From NCBI RefSeq assembly GCF_002846335.1, contig NZ_PJMQ01000001.1, forward strand, positions 5,208,001 through 5,272,000: a stretch of DNA of 64,000 bases. Reading direction: 5' to 3'. This document shows positions 1 to 8,387 of this stretch, piece after piece. The notes beneath the pieces are model-generated. The model saw nothing but the letters and a program-made list of their open reading frames with translations. It was not told the DNA's origin and ran no database searches. The position numbers and the translations under genes are program-made. Position 1 is the stretch's first letter; every line of letters starts with the position of its first letter. This stretch comes from Janthinobacterium sp. 61 (GTDB taxonomy: Bacteria; Pseudomonadota; Gammaproteobacteria; Burkholderiales; Burkholderiaceae_D).

Positions 1-155
1 TGCAGCGCCTGCAAGGTGCGCAGTGGCAAGGGTTCACCGTGCGCCAGCCACGCCAAGTCCGCCCCGGCCTGCGCAAACAGGGTGGCGGCACTGCGCTCGA
101 CCTGGGCCAGCAGGGGCAAGTCGACCTGGCTGGCCGCACGGATGGCGTAGCTCAC
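1..155 (-). CDS. GNAT family N-acetyltransferase (N-terminal part, cut by window edge)
   Basis: Only the first 51 codons lie in the window. They begin at a GTG that overlaps the TGA of the preceding gene (GTGA), which implies translational coupling. The N-terminus (V-S-Y-A-I-R-A-A, then DLPLLAQVERSAATLF) matches the usual opening of GCN5-related acetyltransferases, whose first strand and helix read IR.A...D...L..IE..A. The acetyl-CoA-binding motif is outside the window, so the family call rests on this N-terminal pattern alone and the substrate cannot be inferred. Confidence 0.55.
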   Translation of the reverse strand, partial: MSYAIRAASQVDLPLLAQVERSAATLFAQAGADLAWLAHGEPLPLRTLQAL

Positions 156-430
156 GGCGTCTGCCAGGTGGCGGCAACGGCGCGGTATTGCGCCGGCAGC
201 TGCTCCCTGGCCTCGTCCACGCTGGCATACACCTCATCCTGCACCGTTTCCCAGCGCGCATCGCAGCAGAAGCGGTAGGCGCACGCCTCGTCACCGTAGC
301 GGCACACGGCCAGGCCGTGAATGGGGATGGGGGCTGCGCCAGCATGCTCATCGGTGACATGGCCGAAGGGCAGGTCGGACCAGGCCCAGGCCAGTACGCG
401 GGCGCCGTCGAGGTGAGTGGGTGGTGTCAT
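152..430 (-). CDS. hypothetical protein, 92 aa
   Basis: The reading frame is open from 475, but the first 15 codons are low-complexity and the ATG at 430 (MTPPTHLDGARVL) gives a more natural start. The protein is soluble, with no signal peptide or membrane segment, and is rich in aromatic residues, Ala and acidic residues, with three cysteines in the middle (CRYGDEACAYRFCC). I do not recognise the family. It overlaps the following GNAT gene by GTGA, so the two are probably co-translated. It is divergent from the UvrD-like helicase. Confidence 0.5.
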   Translation of the reverse strand: MTPPTHLDGARVLAWAWSDLPFGHVTDEHAGAAPIPIHGLAVCRYGDEACAYRFCCDARWETVQDEVYASVDEAREQLPAQYRAVAATWQTP

Positions 431-519
431 GGGATACGGGCTGCTGTGTCGGGACGCCGATTGTAGCGCGCACATGGAAAACTGGCGCGACCGCTGGACA
501 AATGCACAGTATTTTTAGC

Positions 520-542
520 CATGCCGGTATAATCACGGCATG
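520..542 (+). promoter_or_regulatory. putative uvrD promoter -10 inside a perfect inverted repeat that includes the start codon
   Basis: A consensus TATAAT lies at 528-533. Seven bases after it is position 540, the A of the helicase ATG, so the transcript may be leaderless. No Shine-Dalgarno sequence is visible upstream. The -10 sits in the spacer of a perfect 7-bp inverted repeat, CATGCCG (520-526) and CGGCATG (536-542), whose right arm contains the ATG. The -35 is weak. Confidence 0.5.
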
Positions 543-2849
543 CAAAATCTTCTTCATAACCTCAATCCCGAACAATTGGCTGCCGTCACCTTGCCGGCCC
601 AGCATGCGTTGATCCTGGCTGGCGCCGGTTCGGGCAAGACCCGCGTGCTGACCACCCGCATCGCGTGGCTGATCCAGACTCAGCAGGTATCGCCGCCCGG
701 CATCCTGGCCGTGACCTTTACGAACAAGGCCGCCAAGGAAATGCTCACGCGCCTGTCAGCCATGTTGCCGATCAACACGCGCGGCATGTGGATCGGCACC
801 TTCCACGGCCTGTGCAACCGCTTGCTGCGCACGCACTACCGCGATGCCGCCTTGCCGCAGACCTTCCAGATCCTCGATTCGCAGGATCAATTGTCGGTGA
901 TCAAGCGCTTGTTGAAGGCGAACAACATCGATGATGAGAAATTCCCGCCGAAGACGGTGATGTATTTCATCAACAACGCCAAGGATCAGGGCTTGCGCGC
1001 CACGGACGTGGAAGCGTACGACGCGCACGAGCGCAAGATGGTCGAGCTGTACCAGCTGTATGACGACCAGTGCCAGCGTGAAGGCGTGGTCGATTTTGCC
1101 GAATTGCTGCTGCGCACGTACGAATTGCTCAGCCGCAACCAGCCGCTGCGTGAACACTATCAGGCGCGCTTCCGCCACATCCTCGTGGACGAGTTCCAGG
1201 ATACGAACAATCTGCAATACAACTGGCTCAAGTTGCTGGCCGGCCACGGCAGCCGCGATGGCGGCGCCCTGTTTGCCGTCGGTGACGATGACCAGAGCAT
1301 CTACGCGTTTCGCGGCGCCAACGTGGGCAATATGAGCGCCTTCGAGCACGAATTCCAGGTCAAGAACTTGATCAAGCTGGAGCAGAACTACCGCTCGCAT
1401 GGCCACATCCTCGACAGCGCTAACGTGCTGATCGCGAACAATAGCAAGCGCCTGGGCAAGAATCTGCGCACGGACGCGGGCCATGGCGAGCAGGTGCGCG
1501 TGTACGAAGCCAGTTCCGACTTGCAGGAAGCGCAGTGGATCATCGAAGAGGCGAAAAGCCTGATCGCCGATGGTGCCTCGCGCAGCGAAATCGCTATTCT
1601 CTACCGCTCGAACGCGCAGTCGCGCGTGATCGAACATGCGCTGTTTTCAGCCAGTATTCCGTACCACGTGTATGGCGGCCAGCGCTATTTCCAGCGCGCC
1701 GAGGTCAAGCACGCGATTGCTTATTTGCAATTGATGGACAATCCGCACAATGACTCCGCTTTCTTGCGCGTGGTCAATTTCCCTACGCGGGGCATCGGCA
1801 TGCGCTCGATCGAGCAATTGCAGGCCGCGTCGGAACAGTACGGCATCTCGCTGTATGCGTCCGTGCCCTACGTGGCGGGCAAGGCGGGCAGCGTGCTGGC
1901 CGGTTTCGTCAAGCTGATCGAGGGCGTACGTTTCGAAACGCAGCAATTGTCCTTGCCCGAAATGGTGCGCGTGGTGCTGGAAGCGAGTACTTTGCTGCAG
2001 CATTATCAGAATGAAAAGGAAGGCGCCGACCGCATCGAAAACCTGGAGCAGATGGTCAGCGCGGCCAGCCAGTTCGTTTCCGAAGAAGGTTTCGGCCAGG
2101 CAGCACCGGCCCATCTGGGGCCAGCCGCCCAGGCGCAGGCGGGCGCGCCCGTCGTCAACCAGGATGGCATCGAAATTCTGGATGCCGATGCGCCGCTGCC
2201 GGCCGTGATGTCGCCGCTCTCCGCTTTCCTGTCGCACGCGTCGCTGGAAGCGGGCGATAACCAGGCGCAGGCGGGCCAGGATGCGCTGCAGATGATGACG
2301 GTGCACTCGGCCAAGGGCCTGGAATTCGACAACGTGTTCATTACCGGCCTGGAAGAGGGCCTGTTCCCGCACGAAAGCAGCTCGAAGGAAGAGAACGGCG
2401 TGGAAGAAGAACGCCGCCTGATGTACGTGGCGATCACGCGCGCGCGCAAGCGGCTGTATATGAGCTTTTCGCAGACGCGCATGCTGCACGGCCAGACGCG
2501 CTATAACATGAAGTCGCGCTTCTTCGATGAATTGCCGGAAGAAGCGCTGAAATGGCTGTCGCCCAAGGTACAGGCGAACTGGTTCGGTAACCGCAAGTCG
2601 GCCTGGGACGAGGCGCCGCGCGTTGCCAGCCTGGGTTCGGACAATGCGATTGCGCAAAAGATCGCGCAAAAAGCCACGGGTGGCGGCTGGCGCATCGGCG
2701 AATCGGTGGCGCACGCCAAGTTCGGCGAAGGCGTGATCGTCAATATCGAAGGCGGCGGCGGCAATGCGCGCGCGCAGATCAACTTCGGCCAGCATGGCAT
2801 GAAGGTGCTGGACCTGGGGATTGCGAAACTGGAACGGCTGGGACGGTGA
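540..2849 (+). CDS. uvrD: UvrD/Rep-family superfamily 1A DNA helicase
   Basis: This 3'-5' ATP-dependent DNA helicase of 769 residues is close to UvrD and PcrA in length. The helicase motifs are all visible: Walker A GAGSGKT at residues 28-34, the DEFQD box at 217-221, GDDDQSIYAFRGA at 248-260, and motif V TVHSAKGLEF at about 587-596. The C-terminal 55 residues (GWRIGESVAHAKFGEGVIV) form the Tudor-like tail typical of UvrD/PcrA that contacts RNA polymerase. The expected role is nucleotide excision and mismatch repair and removal of recombinase from DNA. The start at 540 aligns with other UvrD N-termini (LNPEQLAAV just before Walker A). The mRNA may be leaderless. Rep is the alternative, but the C-terminal tail favours UvrD. 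Confidence 0.93.
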   Translation: MQNLLHNLNPEQLAAVTLPAQHALILAGAGSGKTRVLTTRIAWLIQTQQVSPPGILAVTFTNKAAKEMLTRLSAMLPINTRGMWIGTFHGLCNRLLRTHYRDAALPQTFQILDSQDQLSVIKRLLKANNIDDEKFPPKTVMYFINNAKDQGLRATDVEAYDAHERKMVELYQLYDDQCQREGVVDFAELLLRTYELLSRNQPLREHYQARFRHILVDEFQDTNNLQYNWLKLLAGHGSRDGGALFAVGDDDQSIYAFRGANVGNMSAFEHEFQVKNLIKLEQNYRSHGHILDSANVLIANNSKRLGKNLRTDAGHGEQVRVYEASSDLQEAQWIIEEAKSLIADGASRSEIAILYRSNAQSRVIEHALFSASIPYHVYGGQRYFQRAEVKHAIAYLQLMDNPHNDSAFLRVVNFPTRGIGMRSIEQLQAASEQYGISLYASVPYVAGKAGSVLAGFVKLIEGVRFETQQLSLPEMVRVVLEASTLLQHYQNEKEGADRIENLEQMVSAASQFVSEEGFGQAAPAHLGPAAQAQAGAPVVNQDGIEILDADAPLPAVMSPLSAFLSHASLEAGDNQAQAGQDALQMMTVHSAKGLEFDNVFITGLEEGLFPHESSSKEENGVEEERRLMYVAITRARKRLYMSFSQTRMLHGQTRYNMKSRFFDELPEEALKWLSPKVQANWFGNRKSAWDEAPRVASLGSDNAIAQKIAQKATGGGWRIGESVAHAKFGEGVIVNIEGGGGNARAQINFGQHGMKVLDLGIAKLERLGR

Positions 2850-2860
2850 TCTGGCAGGGT

Positions 2861-2952
2861 GCGTAGGTCGGATTAGCGTAGCGTAATCCGACACCATTGT
2901 TGGCCTCGCAGCGTCGGATTACGCGGCGTGCCGCCGCTAATCCGACCTACGC
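2861..2952. repeat. REP/BIME-like palindromic repeat after uvrD
   Basis: A perfect 18-bp inverted repeat, gcgtaggtcggattagcg (2861-2878) and cgctaatccgacctacgc (2935-2952), encloses a second inverted pair built on gtaatccgac and gtcggattac (about 2883-2921). It fills the space between the convergent uvrD and the BPSS1780-type gene. A related element follows polA (8259-8354), with the same gtaggtcgg core. It resembles dispersed extragenic palindromes and could fold as a bidirectional terminator. Confidence 0.7.
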
Positions 2953-2963
2953 CTGACCGGCGA

Positions 2964-3755
2964 TCACTCGCCGGTCTTGTCCAGCGACACCGTCTTGCTC
3001 TCATCGACGGGCACGCCGAAGATCTGGCGGTAGGCGGCGTAGAACGAGCAATGCATGATGATGGTGAGTAGCATCGACAGCGGCATCATCAGTTGCATCA
3101 TCAGCGGCGTGCGGCCAAAGATGACGGCCAGCAACTGGCTGGTGACGACGCTGATGGCGAACCAGGTGGAAGCGAAGACGATGAAGGCCGACAGCGAACG
3201 CCAGACGGCGAAAAAGCTGAAGAACAGCGCCTTGCCCAAACCGGTTTTTCTCCAGTAGATCAGCGGCGCGGCAAAGCAGAAGGCCATGGCGGCCGGCACA
3301 TACAGCACGATGGCCAGCAGGATGCCCAGGCCCAGGCGAGATTCGGGGATGGCGGTGCGCGCCGCTTCTTCCGTCAGTTGTCCCGTGACCAGTTGCCACA
3401 GCAAACCGTCGTCCACCAGAGTCGAGGCGCCTATGGCCGCGATGGCCATCAGGATGTACAGCACGCCCAGGCCCAACAGGGAAGGAAACGCCGGCTTGCG
3501 GAAGCCCGAGATCAACAGGCTGGGCAAGACGCGCTTGCCCTGGTCGATATTCAGGCAGCCTTGCACGAAGGCCACGGAAAACACGGGGACGAGGATGACG
3601 GGCAGCAATTGGCCGAGCAGGGGCACGATGCTGACGGCCAGCATGCAGAACATATAGCCGAGAAACAGCATCGACATGCCGCCAGGTTGCTTGCGAAACA
3701 GGGCGAAGCCTTGTTTCACCCATTGCCAACCTGTACTTGCAGGTAATTTTTCCAT
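2964..3755 (-). CDS. BPSS1780-type polytopic membrane protein
   Basis: This 263-residue protein has about six hydrophobic segments, for example MSMLFLGYMFCMLAVSIVPL and LGLGILLAIVLYVPAAMAFC. A basic N-terminus (MEKLPASTGWQWVKQGFALF) matches the opening of the Burkholderiales family annotated as BPSS1780 membrane protein. The function is unknown. Its ATG lies 2 bases after the thrB stop, so it is almost certainly co-transcribed with thrB. The longer open frame upstream lies inside thrB and is a shadow. The location is the inner membrane. Confidence 0.75.
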   Translation of the reverse strand: MEKLPASTGWQWVKQGFALFRKQPGGMSMLFLGYMFCMLAVSIVPLLGQLLPVILVPVFSVAFVQGCLNIDQGKRVLPSLLISGFRKPAFPSLLGLGVLYILMAIAAIGASTLVDDGLLWQLVTGQLTEEAARTAIPESRLGLGILLAIVLYVPAAMAFCFAAPLIYWRKTGLGKALFFSFFAVWRSLSAFIVFASTWFAISVVTSQLLAVIFGRTPLMMQLMMPLSMLLTIIMHCSFYAAYRQIFGVPVDESKTVSLDKTGE

Positions 3756-3757
3756 GT

Positions 3758-4714
3758 TTAAAACAGTTCCGGAGCAGGTGTGGCGATACGTTCGCGCAGA
3801 ATGCGTTCGAAATGCGCCGGATCGTGCGGGGTCAGCATTTCCGCTTCGCGCGGCTGGTAATAATCGTACAGGCGCGACAGCCAGAAGCGCAGCGCGGCGG
3901 CGCGCAGCATTGCTTGCCATGCCGTCTGTTCTTCGTGCGTGAACGGGCGCACGGCCCGGTAGGCGTCGAGCAGGGCGCGCACGCGCACCGTGTCGAGTAC
4001 GCCCGTGGCCAGGTCCACGCACCAGTCGTTGACGGTGACGGCCACATCGAACAGCCAGGTGTCGCAGCCGGCAAAGTAAAAGTCGAAAAAGCCCGTCAGT
4101 TGCTCGCCGTCAAACATGACATTGTTGCGGAACAAGTCGGCATGCACGGGGCCGCGCGGGATGGCTTTATACGTAGCGCAGGCAGCGAAGGCGTCCTGGA
4201 AATGGATTTCCGCGCGCAGCAAATGCGCCTTGGCATCGTCGAGGTGGTGCAAGACCAGCGGCGTGGTGGTGTTCCACCAGTCCAGGCCGCGCAGATTTGG
4301 CTGCTGCAGGGGGAAGTCCTGCCCCGCCAGGTGCATCTTCGCCAGCATGGCGCCGACAGCCGCGCAATGCACGGCTTGCGGCGCCATCTGCGAGCTGCCG
4401 TCGAGTTTGCTGACGATGGCGGCCGGCTTGCCCTGCAGGGCCGTCACCAGTTCGCCATCGGCATTGGCGATCGGTGCGGGCACCAGCACGCCCCGGTTCG
4501 CCAAATGGCGCATCAGTTGCAGATAGAACGGCAATTGCTCGAAGCTGAGGTTTTCAAAGATCGTCAGCACGTACTCTCCGCGCTCCGTGCTCAGGAAGAA
4601 ATTGCTGTTTTCGATGCCGGACGCGATGCCCTTGAGCGCCAGAGGTTTGCCGAGTGGAAACTGCGTGAGCCACGGGCCGATATCGTCCAGGTGTAGCGCG
4701 GTAAAAACTGCCAT
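3758..4714 (-). CDS. thrB: homoserine kinase
   Basis: This 318-residue protein belongs to the APH-fold type of homoserine kinase found in Pseudomonas and betaproteobacteria, not the GHMP type of E. coli. It phosphorylates L-homoserine with ATP on the way to threonine. The N-terminal motif [13 protein letters not shown] and the catalytic loop [16 protein letters not shown] (aminoglycoside phosphotransferase-like H-x-D-x4-N) are clear, followed by [18 protein letters not shown], the metal-binding D-region. It begins at an ATG after a predicted terminator and is followed 2 bases later by the membrane protein gene. Confidence 0.93.
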   Translation of the reverse strand: MAVFTALHLDDIGPWLTQFPLGKPLALKGIASGIENSNFFLSTERGEYVLTIFENLSFEQLPFYLQLMRHLANRGVLVPAPIANADGELVTALQGKPAAIVSKLDGSSQMAPQAVHCAAVGAMLAKMHLAGQDFPLQQPNLRGLDWWNTTTPLVLHHLDDAKAHLLRAEIHFQDAFAACATYKAIPRGPVHADLFRNNVMFDGEQLTGFFDFYFAGCDTWLFDVAVTVNDWCVDLATGVLDTVRVRALLDAYRAVRPFTHEEQTAWQAMLRAAALRFWLSRLYDYYQPREAEMLTPHDPAHFERILRERIATPAPELF

Positions 4715-4742
4715 GGGAAAGAGAGGAATGGTCTAAAAGGTC

Positions 4743-4778
4743 AAAAAAAGCCGGCTGTCCCGCAGGTGGCCGGGACAG
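4743..4778 (-). terminator. intrinsic terminator after the DUF2782 gene
   Basis: Read on the minus strand, CTGTCCCG and CGGGACAG form an 8-bp stem with an 8-base loop, followed by CCGGC and a run of seven T. The five bases between stem and T-run make it slightly atypical. It separates the DUF2782 gene from thrB. Confidence 0.6.
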
Positions 4779-4797
4779 GGCAGAGGAGAGTGGCTGC

Positions 4798-5193
4798 TTA
4801 CTTCGCTGTTGCGGGCGGTGCTGGCGCGTCCGCTGCCTCTTCATCGCGTTGTTTCTGTTTCTTCTTGCCCAGGTCGAATTCCAGCACTTTCCATTGCGGG
4901 CCGCGCAGGGCGTTGCCGTTGGCCTGGTCGGCGCCGGCGGCCGGCTTCATGTAATAGGTGCTGCCGCCCGTCGTCACTTTCACTTCGGACGTCACGCCGG
5001 CTTCGCGTTTTTCGGTAATCTGCTGCTTGGCGGGGGCCGGCGCCACGGTGATGGGCGCTTCGCCCATTTCCTCGATACGCTCGAGCTTTGGCGGCGCTTC
5101 GCTCGGTTTGGCCGGCGTCTGGGCGCTGGCGATGGCCGAACATGCCAGCAGGGGCAGGGCGAGGAATGTCCAGAGTGTCGAGGTACGCATCAT
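4798..5193 (-). CDS. DUF2782 family exported protein
   Basis: This is a small protein of about 131 residues with an N-terminal signal peptide (MRTSTLWTFLALPLLACSAIASA). A Pro/Ala-rich linker, the conserved core TSEVKVTTGGSTYYMKP and a lysine-rich end (DLGKKKQKQRDEE) follow. The core matches DUF2782, a proteobacterial family of unknown function. Two consecutive ATG codons (5193 and 5190) are possible starts, and the upstream extension to 5286 would bury the signal peptide. It is divergent from polA and is followed by a terminator before thrB. Confidence 0.75.
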   Translation of the reverse strand: MMRTSTLWTFLALPLLACSAIASAQTPAKPSEAPPKLERIEEMGEAPITVAPAPAKQQITEKREAGVTSEVKVTTGGSTYYMKPAAGADQANGNALRGPQWKVLEFDLGKKKQKQRDEEAADAPAPPATAK

Positions 5194-5325
5194 GATGGGT
5201 TCGCTTCCATGTGTGGGACTGCAGCGCGTGCAGTGCTGTATTGCCGTCAATTTATCTATAGGGCATTGTAACAAACTGGTAGGCAATGCTGCTTAACACG
5301 GCTGATTAAATGCGCGGAAATAGGC

Positions 5326-5350
5326 CCTGGCCGCCGTGCAGGCGGCCAGG
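5326..5350. repeat. perfect GC hairpin in the DUF2782-polA intergenic region
   Basis: CCTGGCCGCC (5326-5335) and GGCGGCCAGG (5341-5350) form a perfect 10-bp stem with a 5-base loop. No T-run follows on either strand, so it is not a standard terminator. No gene ends here on either strand, because the flanking genes diverge. Confidence 0.6.
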
Positions 5351-5418
5351 CGGGGGCTTCGCCATGGCAAACGGCGCAAAATCGGGGGCCGCGTCCCCGG
5401 TGGCGCGGACCTAAACTC

Positions 5419-5427
5419 TGCGATAAT
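5419..5427 (+). promoter_or_regulatory. putative extended -10 promoter of polA
   Basis: TGCGATAAT at 5419-5427 is an extended -10 (TG, one base, GATAAT). No good -35 is visible at the usual distance, which is tolerated for extended -10 promoters. The predicted start is near 5434, about 60 bases before the polA ATG. Confidence 0.4.
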
Positions 5428-5493
5428 TGTGCGATATTCCGCCCGCCGCTGTTTCTTCCCTGCTGGCGCGGCTCACCTTATTTTATTGGCATT

Positions 5494-8253
5494 ATGCAAA
5501 ACACCCTGCTGTTAGTCGACGGTTCCAGTTACCTTTATCGCGCCTTCCATGCGCTGCCAGACTTGCGCAGCCCGGACGGCTATCCCACGGGCGCCATGCA
5601 CGGCATGGTCAATATGCTGCGCCGCCTGCGCGCCGATTACCCGGCCGCCTATATCGCCTGCGTGTTCGATGCCAAGGGTAAAACTTTCCGCGATGACATG
5701 TATCCGGAGTACAAGGCCACGCGCGCCTCGATGCCGGACGACCTGCGCCTGCAGATCGAACCCATCCACGAAGCCGTGCGCGCCATGGGCTGGCCTATCT
5801 TGATGGTCGACGGCGTGGAAGCCGATGACGTGATCGGCACCCTGGCCGTGCAGGCTGCGGCAGCGGGCATGAACGTGGTGGTCTCCACTGGCGACAAGGA
5901 CCTGGCGCAGCTGGTCAACAGCCAGGTGACCCTGATCAATACCATGAGCAATGAAAAGCTCGATGAAGCGGCCGTGCTGGCCAAGTTCGGCGTGCCGCCG
6001 AACCGCATCATCGATTATCTGTCGCTGATTGGCGATACGGTGGACAACGTGCCGGGCGTATCGAAATGCGGCCCGAAAACGGCCGTCAAATGGCTGACCT
6101 TGTACGACAGCCTGGAAGGTGTGATGGAAAACGCGGCCAAGGTGGGCGGCGCCGTGGGTGAACACCTGCGCACGGCCCTGCCCTGGCTGCCGCAGGCGCG
6201 CGCCTTGATCACCGTCAAGACGGATTGCGATTTGTCCGGCCACATGACGACGATCGCCGACTCGCTGGTGGCGAAACACGAAGACAAGGAAGCGCTGCTG
6301 GCCTTCTTCAACCGCTACGGCTTCAAGGCCCTGCTGCGCGAACTGGGAGCCACGCCGCCGCCGATGTCACCAGTCGGTGCGCCAGTTGCGGCCGGTGCTG
6401 CCGCCAATACCACGGGCGACATGTTTGCCGACGCCGCGCCAACGGTGGAAGCCGTGTATGAAACCGTGCTGACGGACGAGCAGCTCGATAAATGGCTGGC
6501 CCTGATCGACGCGGCGCCCCTGACGGCCGTGGACACGGAAACCACCTCGCTGGAACCGATGACGGCGCAAATGGTTGGCATTTCCCTGTCCGTTGCCGAG
6601 CACGCCGCCTGCTACATCCCGCTCGCCCACGACTATGCGGGCGCGCCCGAGCAATTAACGCGTGAACACGTGCTGGCGAAACTGCGTCCATGGCTGGAAG
6701 ATGCGAACAAGCCCAAGCTGGGCCAGAATCTGAAGTATGACAGCCACATCTTCGCCAACCATGGCGTGATTCTGCGCGGCATCGCCCACGATACCCTGCT
6801 GGAATCGTATGTGTTCGAATCGCACAAGAAGCACGACATGGACAGCCTTGCCCTGCGCCACCTGAATTACACGACGATTCCGTTCGAAGACGTGTGCGGC
6901 AAGGGCGCCAAGCAGATCACCTTCAATCAGGTTGAGGTAGGGCAGGCGGCCAAGTATGCGGCCGAGGACTCCGATGTGACTTTGCGTTTGCACAATGCCA
7001 TGTGGGGCAATGTGGCGAACGATGACAAGCTGACTTTCATCTATGAAAAGATCGAGATGCCGACGGCCGTGGTCTTGCAAAAGATCGAGCGCAACGGTGT
7101 GCTGATCGATGACGCATTGCTCAACATCCAGTCGGCCGAACTGGCCGTGAAAATCCTCGAACTGGAAAAGAAGGCGTATGAACTGGCCGAGCAGCCGTTT
7201 AACCTGGGCTCGCCCAAGCAGATCGGTGAAATCTTCTTCGAGAAGCTGAAGTTGCCAGTGGTCAAGAAGACGCCGACGGGCGCGCCATCGACCGATGAAG
7301 AAGTGCTGCAAAAGTTGGCCGAGGATTATCCGCTGCCGAAGGTGCTGCTGGAATACCGCGGCATGGCCAAGCTGAAATCGACCTACACGGACAAATTGCC
7401 GAAGATGATCAACGTCACCACGGGCAGGGTGCACACGAACTACGCGCAAGCCGTGGCCGTGACGGGGCGCCTGGCGTCGAACGACCCGAACTTGCAGAAT
7501 ATTCCCATCCGCAGCGCGGAAGGCCGCCGCATCCGCGAAGCCTTTATCGCGCCGCCCGGCAGCCACATCGTTTCGGCCGACTATTCGCAGATCGAATTGC
7601 GCATCATGGCGCACATTTCGGGCGACGAAGCCATGCTGCGTGCGTTTGCCGACGGCATCGATATTCACCGGGCCACGGCCGCCGAAATCTTTGGCGTGCC
7701 GGCTGCGGAAGTGCAGAGCGAACAGCGCCGCTATGCGAAAGTCATCAACTTCGGTTTGATCTACGGCATGAGCGCGTTTGGCCTGGCCGGTAACCTGGGC
7801 GTGGACCGCACGGCCGCGCAAAGCTATATCGACCGCTACTTTGCGCGTTTTTCTGGCGTGAAACAGTATATGGAAGACACGCGCCAGCAAGCCAAGGCGC
7901 GCGGCTACGTGGAAACGGTGTTTGGTCGCCGTTTATGGCTGCCGGAAATCAATTCGCCGAACGGTCCGCGCCGCCAGGGTGCGGAACGGGCGGCGATCAA
8001 CGCGCCTATGCAGGGCACGGCCGCCGACCTGATCAAGCTGGCCATGATCGCCGTGCAAGGCTGGCTGGAGACGGACAATTTGCAGACGAAGATGATCATG
8101 CAGGTGCACGATGAACTGGTGCTGGAAGTGCCGGACGCCGAGCTCGAATTGGTCAAGCGCAAGCTGCCTGAGCTGATGGCCGGCGTGGCCGAGCTGAAAG
8201 TGCCGCTGACGGCCGAGGTAGGAGTAGGCAAGAACTGGGACGAAGCGCACTGA
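5494..8253 (+). CDS. polA: DNA polymerase I
   Basis: This 919-residue, three-domain polymerase carries a 5'-3' exonuclease (residues 1 to about 290, opening LLLVDGSSYLYRAF), a 3'-5' proofreading exonuclease and a polymerase domain. The proofreading residues are kept (D347 and E349 in DTETT, LGQNLKYDSH, KYAAEDSD). Polymerase motif A is SADYSQIELRIMAH (D696), motif B is RRYAKVINFGLIYGMSAFG, and motif C is QVHDELVLEV (H872-D873-E874). All three activities therefore look intact. The role is Okazaki fragment maturation and repair gap filling. It stands alone as a transcription unit between a GC hairpin and a REP-like element. Confidence 0.97.
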   Translation: MQNTLLLVDGSSYLYRAFHALPDLRSPDGYPTGAMHGMVNMLRRLRADYPAAYIACVFDAKGKTFRDDMYPEYKATRASMPDDLRLQIEPIHEAVRAMGWPILMVDGVEADDVIGTLAVQAAAAGMNVVVSTGDKDLAQLVNSQVTLINTMSNEKLDEAAVLAKFGVPPNRIIDYLSLIGDTVDNVPGVSKCGPKTAVKWLTLYDSLEGVMENAAKVGGAVGEHLRTALPWLPQARALITVKTDCDLSGHMTTIADSLVAKHEDKEALLAFFNRYGFKALLRELGATPPPMSPVGAPVAAGAAANTTGDMFADAAPTVEAVYETVLTDEQLDKWLALIDAAPLTAVDTETTSLEPMTAQMVGISLSVAEHAACYIPLAHDYAGAPEQLTREHVLAKLRPWLEDANKPKLGQNLKYDSHIFANHGVILRGIAHDTLLESYVFESHKKHDMDSLALRHLNYTTIPFEDVCGKGAKQITFNQVEVGQAAKYAAEDSDVTLRLHNAMWGNVANDDKLTFIYEKIEMPTAVVLQKIERNGVLIDDALLNIQSAELAVKILELEKKAYELAEQPFNLGSPKQIGEIFFEKLKLPVVKKTPTGAPSTDEEVLQKLAEDYPLPKVLLEYRGMAKLKSTYTDKLPKMINVTTGRVHTNYAQAVAVTGRLASNDPNLQNIPIRSAEGRRIREAFIAPPGSHIVSADYSQIELRIMAHISGDEAMLRAFADGIDIHRATAAEIFGVPAAEVQSEQRRYAKVINFGLIYGMSAFGLAGNLGVDRTAAQSYIDRYFARFSGVKQYMEDTRQQAKARGYVETVFGRRLWLPEINSPNGPRRQGAERAAINAPMQGTAADLIKLAMIAVQGWLETDNLQTKMIMQVHDELVLEVPDAELELVKRKLPELMAGVAELKVPLTAEVGVGKNWDEAH

Positions 8254-8258
8254 TGCGG

Positions 8259-8354
8259 TGTCGCCTTACGCGGGGCATGCCCCGCTAAGCCGACCTACAT
8301 GTTTAACATTAGCAATGACCGTAGGTCGGCTTAGCGCGCAGCGCGTAAGCCGAC
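8259..8354. repeat. REP/BIME-like palindromic repeat after polA
   Basis: Two inverted units face each other. The inner arms gctaagccgacctac (8284-8298) and gtaggtcggcttagc (8321-8335) are a perfect 15-bp inverted repeat. Each unit is itself a hairpin, for example gcggggcatgccccgc at about 8270-8285. The core differs from the element at 2861-2952 mainly by ggctta in place of ggatta. Confidence 0.7.
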
Positions 8355-8387
8355 ATTTTTTGTCAACACACCTTTCAGGAGAAACGC

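Noticed and set aside
520..542. LexA/SOS box in front of the helicase
   Set aside because: The palindrome CATGCCG-N9-CGGCATG does not contain the CTGT-N8-ACAG pattern of betaproteobacterial LexA sites.
1647..2897. A 416-codon minus-strand frame opposite uvrD, and similar long antisense frames opposite dxs, polA, ctaD and gene D
   Set aside because: All lie opposite genes with intact family motifs and have the Arg/His/Gln-rich composition of GC-driven shadows.
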